Shown here: piece by piece, positions 6,445-10,070 of the stretch
Position numbering within the stretch: the first letter of the stretch is position 1
Layout of the letters: every line of letters starts with the position of its first letter
The notes under the pieces: model-generated
Database searches by the model: none
Told to the model about the DNA's origin: nothing
What the model saw: only the letters and a program-made list of their open reading frames with translations
Origin: Pseudomonadota bacterium
GTDB taxonomy: Bacteria; Pseudomonadota; Alphaproteobacteria; Caulobacterales; Caulobacteraceae
Length of the DNA stretch: 10,070 nucleotides
Assembly: GCA_023436945.1 (NCBI GenBank)
Contig: JAEZHG010000227.1
Coordinates: 1-10,070, forward strand
Reading direction: 5' to 3'
Program-made: the position numbers and the translations under genes

Positions 6445-6802
6445 TGCCCTCGCTGGTCGCCGCATCCTCATCGTGGAAGATGAATCGCTTGTCTCCATGC
6501 TGCTGGAAACCATTTTGGAGGATCTCGGCTGCGAAACCGTAGGTCCAGCTGGCACGGTCACTGATGGCCTTGGAATCGCGCGACAGGGAAACATGGACGC
6601 CGCCCTACTGGACGTGAACGTCGCGGGTGAGCTGGTATTTCCGATTGCCCAGACCCTGAAAGATCGCGGTGTGCCGTTTGTCTTTTCGACAGGCTATGGC
6701 GAAGGCGGCCTTCCTGAAAACTGGCGTGGCAACACCACCATCCAAAAGCCCTTTACCGAAGCCGCTGTACGCGACGCCCTAATCAAGGCCCTGGGCGTTT
6801 AA
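6437..6802 (+). CDS. Single-domain response regulator, FAT-GUY-like receiver
   Basis: This stand-alone receiver domain of 121 residues has no output domain. It contains the acidic VEDES near the N-terminus, the phosphoacceptor D59 in LLDVNV, the switch threonine T85 in PFVFSTGYGE, and K104 in IQKPF. PF.F(A/S)TGYG is the signature of the alphaproteobacterial FAT-GUY receivers, which pass phosphate in stress-response phosphorelays with HWE/HisKA_2 kinases; here S84 replaces the usual alanine. No kinase gene is adjacent, so its partner is unknown. I prefer ATG 6437 over in-frame ATG 6419, because family members start about 10 residues before the first beta strand and GGGA lies upstream. A GATTC site (6427-6431) sits just before the start. 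It is followed by hutH on the same strand after 107 bp. Confidence 0.9.
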   Translation: MSDALAGRRILIVEDESLVSMLLETILEDLGCETVGPAGTVTDGLGIARQGNMDAALLDVNVAGELVFPIAQTLKDRGVPFVFSTGYGEGGLPENWRGNTTIQKPFTEAAVRDALIKALGV

Positions 6803-6808
6803 AGCCAC

Positions 6809-6817
6809 TTATCCACA
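6809..6817 (+). promoter_or_regulatory. Perfect-consensus DnaA box
   Basis: TTATCCACA, identical to the strong E. coli DnaA box, lies 6 bp after the response regulator stop and 92 bp before the hutH start. A 9-mer can occur by chance, and no cluster of boxes or AT-rich unwinding region is nearby, so this is not an origin. DnaA also acts as a transcription factor in Caulobacter. Confidence 0.4.
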
Positions 6818-6909
6818 CCCTACCCGTCTAAAGATGGCGGTTTGTGCTCGCCCTAGTCTGTGGGCGTGGTTCAAATCCCGTCCAAAGAATAAAGTTACGG
6901 GAGGGTGCG

Positions 6910-8442
6910 ATGACCACCAATATTCTGATCGGTGATGCGCCACTGAAGCTGGAGCAGCTTCGCGCTGCACTGCATGGACCTGTTCATATTGCGCTGAGCG
7001 ATAGCGCATGGAACGCCGTAGATCGGGGCGCAGAGATCATTGCCCAGATCGTTCGCGAAGGCCGCACGGTCTATGGCGTGAACACCGGCTTTGGCCTTCT
7101 GGCTAACACCTCCATCGCGACGGGTGATCTGGAGACACTTCAGAAAAATCTGGTGCTCAGCCATGCCTGTGGTGTTGGCGAGCCACTGTCTGCGGGCGTT
7201 ACGCGACTATTGATGGTGCTGAAGATCGCCTCTCTGTCCAAAGGCGCATCGGGTATCCGTCGCAAGACGCTGGAGGCGCTGATTGCCCTCGCCAATGCCG
7301 ACATTCTGCCCGTCATTCCGTCCAAAGGCTCTGTGGGGGCATCAGGCGATCTGGCACCGCTAGCCCATATGTCGTGCGTGCTGATCGGTGTGGGCGAAGC
7401 GTGCCACGACGGTCACCATCTGGATACAACCGCTGCCCTCGCCCGTGTCGGCCTGACGCCTCTGGTGCTCGGCCCGAAAGAAGGGCTGGCACTATTGAAC
7501 GGCACCCAGTGCTCGACGGCGCTAGCACTGGCTGGCCTGTTCGCCACCGAAGATGTGTTCAGCGCGGCCCTGACGGCGGGTGCCATGTCGGTAGACGCTC
7601 TGAAAGGCTCGGACGCCCCGTTTGATGCCCGCATCCACGCCCTTCGCGGGCACCCCGGACAGATGGATGTCGCCAAGGCACTTCGTGAACTGATGGCCGG
7701 TAGCGCCATCCGCGACAGCCATCGCCACGATTGTTCAAAGGTACAGGACCCCTATTCCCTGCGCTGCCAGCCGCAGGTGATGGGCGCGACGCTGGATATC
7801 ATCCGCAACGCTGCCATCACCCTTGAGCGTGAAGCCAATGCGGTGACCGATAATCCGCTGGTGTTCCTCGATGATGGCGATGTGATCTCGGGAGGCAATT
7901 TCCACGCCGAGCCTGTCGCCTATGCCGCCGACCAACTGGCCATGGCCCTTTGCGAGATCGGCAATATCAGCGAGCGCCGCACCTCGATCCTAGTCGATCC
8001 CAAGATGAGCGATCTGCCCGCCTTCCTTGTTCGTGAAAGCGGCCTGAACTCGGGCTTTATGATCGCACAGGTAACCGCCGCCGCACTGGTGGCCGAGAAC
8101 CGCATGCTGTCCCACCCGTGCAGCGTCGATACAGTGCCGACCAGCGCCAATCAGGAAGACCATGTTTCCATGGCCACCCATGGTGCGCGTCGCCTGCTGG
8201 ACATGGCCGAGAACGCTGCAACCGTTGTCGGGATCGAGCTTCTGGCTGCGGCGCAGGGCGTGGATTTCCACCGCCCGCTAACCAGCTCACCCATGCTCGA
8301 AGACGCCTATTCCATAGTGCGCGAGGCGGCCCAACCCTATACTGAAGACCATTATTTCGCGCCCGATATTGCCCGCGCCACGCGCACGGTGCAGGACGGT
8401 CGCTACCGTAAGTTTGTGCTTTCGCTTATGCCTTCTGCATAA
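6910..8442 (+). CDS. hutH: Histidine ammonia-lyase (histidase)
   Basis: HutH deaminates L-histidine to urocanate, the first step of histidine breakdown. The 510-residue product matches the family. The prosthetic MIO group forms from Ala144-Ser145-Gly146 in [15 protein letters not shown], as in Pseudomonas putida (142-144). Other family blocks are YGVNTGFG (Y55), [10 protein letters not shown] (H85, the histidase-type residue), [51 protein letters not shown] and [13 protein letters not shown]. These favour histidase over phenylalanine or tyrosine ammonia-lyase. The start at 6910 has GGGAGGG five bases upstream; an in-frame GTG at 6844 lacks one and adds 22 non-family residues. No hutU, hutI, hutG or hutC is in the window, so it is either an orphan or the rest of the pathway lies elsewhere. 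No terminator is seen before the next gene, 44 bp on. Confidence 0.96.
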   Translation: MTTNILIGDAPLKLEQLRAALHGPVHIALSDSAWNAVDRGAEIIAQIVREGRTVYGVNTGFGLLANTSIATGDLETLQKNLVLSHACGVGEPLSAGVTRLLMVLKIASLSKGASGIRRKTLEALIALANADILPVIPSKGSVGASGDLAPLAHMSCVLIGVGEACHDGHHLDTTAALARVGLTPLVLGPKEGLALLNGTQCSTALALAGLFATEDVFSAALTAGAMSVDALKGSDAPFDARIHALRGHPGQMDVAKALRELMAGSAIRDSHRHDCSKVQDPYSLRCQPQVMGATLDIIRNAAITLEREANAVTDNPLVFLDDGDVISGGNFHAEPVAYAADQLAMALCEIGNISERRTSILVDPKMSDLPAFLVRESGLNSGFMIAQVTAAALVAENRMLSHPCSVDTVPTSANQEDHVSMATHGARRLLDMAENAATVVGIELLAAAQGVDFHRPLTSSPMLEDAYSIVREAAQPYTEDHYFAPDIARATRTVQDGRYRKFVLSLMPSA

Positions 8443-8486
8443 AGCGCTGTATCAACGTGCAAACCAGTTTCGCGTTCGAGGTCGAG

Positions 8487-8888
8487 ATGCAAAAAAAGGC
8501 TGTTGTTCTTCTGGGCATTGCCGCAGTCGTGCTGGCGGGCATCGCCTGGTTTGGACTGACGGTATGGTCTGACATCCGCAGCGAGTCGGGTGGTAACGCC
8601 AGCGGCCCTGCCCTCAGCATCGACGTCGTCGCACCCAAGGCACCGGAGCCGGTCCAGTCCACGGGCCAGCTTTCGGTGGGTGAACTGAGCAACGGTTACG
8701 AACACACGGCGACCATCGAAAAGACCGAGGAAACGCCAGCCGAAGATCCCGAAGCCTATACTTCGTGGAACGACGACAACTGGTCGAACGACCGCGCTCC
8801 GGTCTCCAGCGATGACAAGCGCGTCTATCAATCAGAAGGCAAGGAAAAGGCCGCCAGCGTTACCGTGAAGGTGCCACAGGGCGAATAG
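8487..8888 (+). CDS. Small membrane-anchored acidic protein of unknown function
   Basis: I do not recognise this 133-residue protein. It has two lysines, then one hydrophobic helix (about residues 5-27, VVLLGIAAVVLAGIAWFGLTVW) and no lipobox cysteine. That fits an uncleaved inner-membrane anchor with the rest in the periplasm. The remainder is hydrophilic, acidic and rich in Ser, Glu, Asp, Pro and Gly, probably disordered, with the aromatic patch YTSWNDDNWSND near residues 90-102. ATG 8487 is chosen because GAGG lies 5 bases upstream; a GTG at 8457 is in frame but has no such site. It lies 44 bp after hutH on the same strand and may be cotranscribed. It ends 3 bp from the stop of convergent fni. 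Codon use is like its neighbours, which supports it being real. Confidence 0.75.
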   Translation: MQKKAVVLLGIAAVVLAGIAWFGLTVWSDIRSESGGNASGPALSIDVVAPKAPEPVQSTGQLSVGELSNGYEHTATIEKTEETPAEDPEAYTSWNDDNWSNDRAPVSSDDKRVYQSEGKEKAASVTVKVPQGE

Positions 8889-8891
8889 GCC

Positions 8892-9926
8892 TTATCGGGC
8901 CGCAACCAGCGGGGCGCGCTTAAGGGCCGCCAGACCGGGCGCATTCACACAGAAACAGGCCGTGCGCAGTTGCCGCGACATGGTCTCGAAAACGGCCACC
9001 ACGTCCTCGGTTGACTGGGTGGCCGCTTTTATAACGCCCGATGCCACGCCCACGATATCGGCCCCCAGACGGATCGCCTTGGCCGCATCGACACCATCAC
9101 GAATGCCGCCCGATCCAATCAGAACCACATCCGGCAAGGCGTTGCGCACCTCTGCAATCGCCCGAGCCGTAGGGATACCCCATGCGGCAAAGGCCGATGC
9201 GTGGTTGCGGTCATGATCGGTCGTGGAGCGTTCGCCCTCGATCAGGCCCCAGTTCGCACCACCAGCTCCGGCCACATCAATCGCCGCTGCGCCCATCGCG
9301 ACCAGTCGCTCTGCCGTGGTGGCGGAAATTCCTGCGCCTGTTTCCTTGACCACCACCGGAATATCCAGATCGCGGATCAGGGCATGCAGCGCAGACGCCA
9401 CGCCCCACCAGTCGCGGTCGCCTTCGGACTGGCAGGCTTCCTGAAGCGGGTTCAGATGCACAATCAGGGCATCGGCGTCGATCATCTCGACCAGCTTCAT
9501 CGCCTCGTCACGCCCGACCCCACGTGTCAGTTGCGCCGCGCCGATATTGGCCAGAAGCGGAACTTCGGGCGCACGCTGGCGTAAGGAGCGGTCAAGGCCA
9601 TGGCTTGCTGCGCCATCTTCGAGTGCAGCCCTTTGCGACCCCACGGCCAGCGCGATACCCAGTCGTTGAGACGCCTCGGCCAGACGTAGATTGATGGCCT
9701 CTGCTCTCGCGGCGCCACCCGTCATGGCACTGATGAGGAAGGGCGCGCGCATTCTGCGGCCCAGAAAATCTACGCCCAGATCAATCCGGTCATAGTCCAC
9801 ATCCGGCAGGGCCTCGTGCACAAAACGCCAGTCATCAAAGCCCGTCGCCAAGGCGTGACGCCCACGACCATCCAGCACCACATCCAGATGCTGGTCCTTG
9901 CGGCTGGTGATCGTAGGCGCACTCAT
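8892..9926 (-). CDS. fni: Type 2 isopentenyl-diphosphate delta-isomerase (FMN-dependent)
   Basis: Fni (Idi-2) interconverts isopentenyl and dimethylallyl diphosphate, setting the precursor ratio for carotenoids, quinones and undecaprenyl chains. It uses reduced FMN and Mg2+ and is unrelated to the Nudix type 1 enzyme. The 344 residues include RKDQH (9-13), the FMN site FLISAMTGGA (63-72), AVGSQRA (94-100), HLNPLQE (157-163, with the catalytic Gln162 and metal-ligand Glu163), VVKETGAGIS (192-201), AGAGGANW (219-226) and GSGGIRDG (271-278). The ATG is at 9926 and the ribosome site is weak. A strong terminator of the upstream PPC gene ends only 13 bp before the start codon, so the promoter position is unclear. 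In organisms with the MEP pathway this enzyme is optional, and it often accompanies carotenoid genes, none of which is visible here. Confidence 0.95.
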   Translation of the reverse strand: MSAPTITSRKDQHLDVVLDGRGRHALATGFDDWRFVHEALPDVDYDRIDLGVDFLGRRMRAPFLISAMTGGAARAEAINLRLAEASQRLGIALAVGSQRAALEDGAASHGLDRSLRQRAPEVPLLANIGAAQLTRGVGRDEAMKLVEMIDADALIVHLNPLQEACQSEGDRDWWGVASALHALIRDLDIPVVVKETGAGISATTAERLVAMGAAAIDVAGAGGANWGLIEGERSTTDHDRNHASAFAAWGIPTARAIAEVRNALPDVVLIGSGGIRDGVDAAKAIRLGADIVGVASGVIKAATQSTEDVVAVFETMSRQLRTACFCVNAPGLAALKRAPLVAAR

Positions 9927-9939
9927 GACCCGTTACCGT

Positions 9940-9959
9940 AAAAGGGCGGACGCCCGCCC
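9940..9959 (-). terminator. Intrinsic terminator of the PPC-domain protein gene
   Basis: Read on the minus strand, GGGCGG (9959-9954), loop GCGT, CCGCCC (9949-9944) and TTTT (9943-9940) form a GC-rich 6-bp hairpin with a T run. It starts 3 nt after the TGA of the upstream gene. This is a standard rho-independent terminator in form, although the T run is short. Confidence 0.8.
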
Positions 9960-9962
9960 CAA

Positions 9963-10070
9963 TCAGGGCTGGCGTTCAACCGTGAGAATGTAGCTGCCCG
10001 TCGAGTTCGGCGCATAGCTGGTCGCGCGCACGACATAGGTGCCTTCGGTACGGGCGGTCCAGTTCAGACG
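9963..10070 (-). CDS. C-terminal end of a PPC (bacterial pre-peptidase C-terminal) domain protein, partial
   Basis: The minus strand from 10070 reads 35 residues to TGA (9965-9963). The visible segment GTYVVRATSYAPNSTGSYILTVE shows the 'GtY.v.a.sy....G.Y.L.v' strands that close a PPC beta-sandwich, preceded by LNWTA. PPC domains are usually secreted, at the C-terminus of extracellular proteases or as tandem repeats in periplasmic or surface proteins. The rest of the gene lies outside the window, so the overall function cannot be told. Its own intrinsic terminator follows at once, separating it from fni on the same strand. Confidence 0.7.
   Translation of the reverse strand, partial: RLNWTARTEGTYVVRATSYAPNSTGSYILTVERQP

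Noticed and set aside
6868..6879. GGTTCAAATCCC, resembling a tRNA T loop, upstream of hutH
   Set aside because: The flanking bases do not form a T stem or acceptor stem (only two pairs), so there is no tRNA or clear tRNA remnant here.
6844..6909. N-terminal extension of hutH from GTG 6844
   Set aside because: There is no ribosome site at 6844. The ATG at 6910 has a near-perfect GGGAGGG, and the family begins there.
6834..6935. A 33-codon frame running into the start of hutH
   Set aside because: It has no ribosome binding site and no conserved features; it is probably chance.
1..10070. Possible mobile element, CRISPR array or defence system
   Set aside because: I found no transposase, integrase, direct-repeat array, terminal repeats or defence-protein motifs. 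tRNA-Val has no repeated 3' end elsewhere in the window that would mark an integration site.

Overview
The window looks like a chromosomal housekeeping segment of an alphaproteobacterium, most likely in the Caulobacterales. An Asticcacaulis-like genome would fit, because GC looks near 60% by eye, lower than Caulobacter or Brevundimonas. This placement is inference. It rests on codon preference, the protein flavours (plant/alphaproteobacterial-type glutathione reductase, FAT-GUY-like response regulator, type 2 IPP isomerase), GANTC sites next to gene starts, and a tRNA promoter that fits the Caulobacter vegetative consensus.

Left part (1-3553). A few C-terminal codons of a plus-strand gene, probably a J-domain protein, run into a minus-strand cluster transcribed glmU, rpiA, gor. 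These make UDP-GlcNAc, interconvert pentose phosphates and reduce glutathione disulfide. glmU and rpiA share a 4-base GTGA stop/start overlap. gor follows after 106 bp that contain an inverted repeat.

Middle part (3554-6205). A 65-bp divergent spacer separates glmU from plus-strand gph (phosphoglycolate phosphatase). gph overlaps, again by GTGA, a small membrane-anchored protein gene that appears to be frameshifted near its 3' end. Next comes an AT-rich, palindrome-rich leader and an SDF-family dicarboxylate/amino-acid transporter with substituted cation-site residues. A tRNA-Val(CAC) follows, with its own promoter and terminator.

Right part (6206-10070). A 231-bp spacer holds two perfect palindromes, a G/T-rich tract and a possible leader peptide. 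It precedes a single-domain response regulator. A perfect DnaA-box sequence lies just after that gene, then hutH (histidine ammonia-lyase) without any other hut gene in view, then a small membrane-anchored acidic protein. On the minus strand are the 3' end of a PPC-domain protein gene, a strong intrinsic terminator, and, only 13 bp later, fni (type 2 isopentenyl-diphosphate isomerase).

I see no insertion sequence, CRISPR array, prophage or toxin-antitoxin locus, and no convincing new multi-gene system. The most useful leads are the frameshifted small gene, the transporter's altered cation site, the terminator placed right before fni, the leader ORF overlapping the response regulator start, and the palindromes in the spacers.
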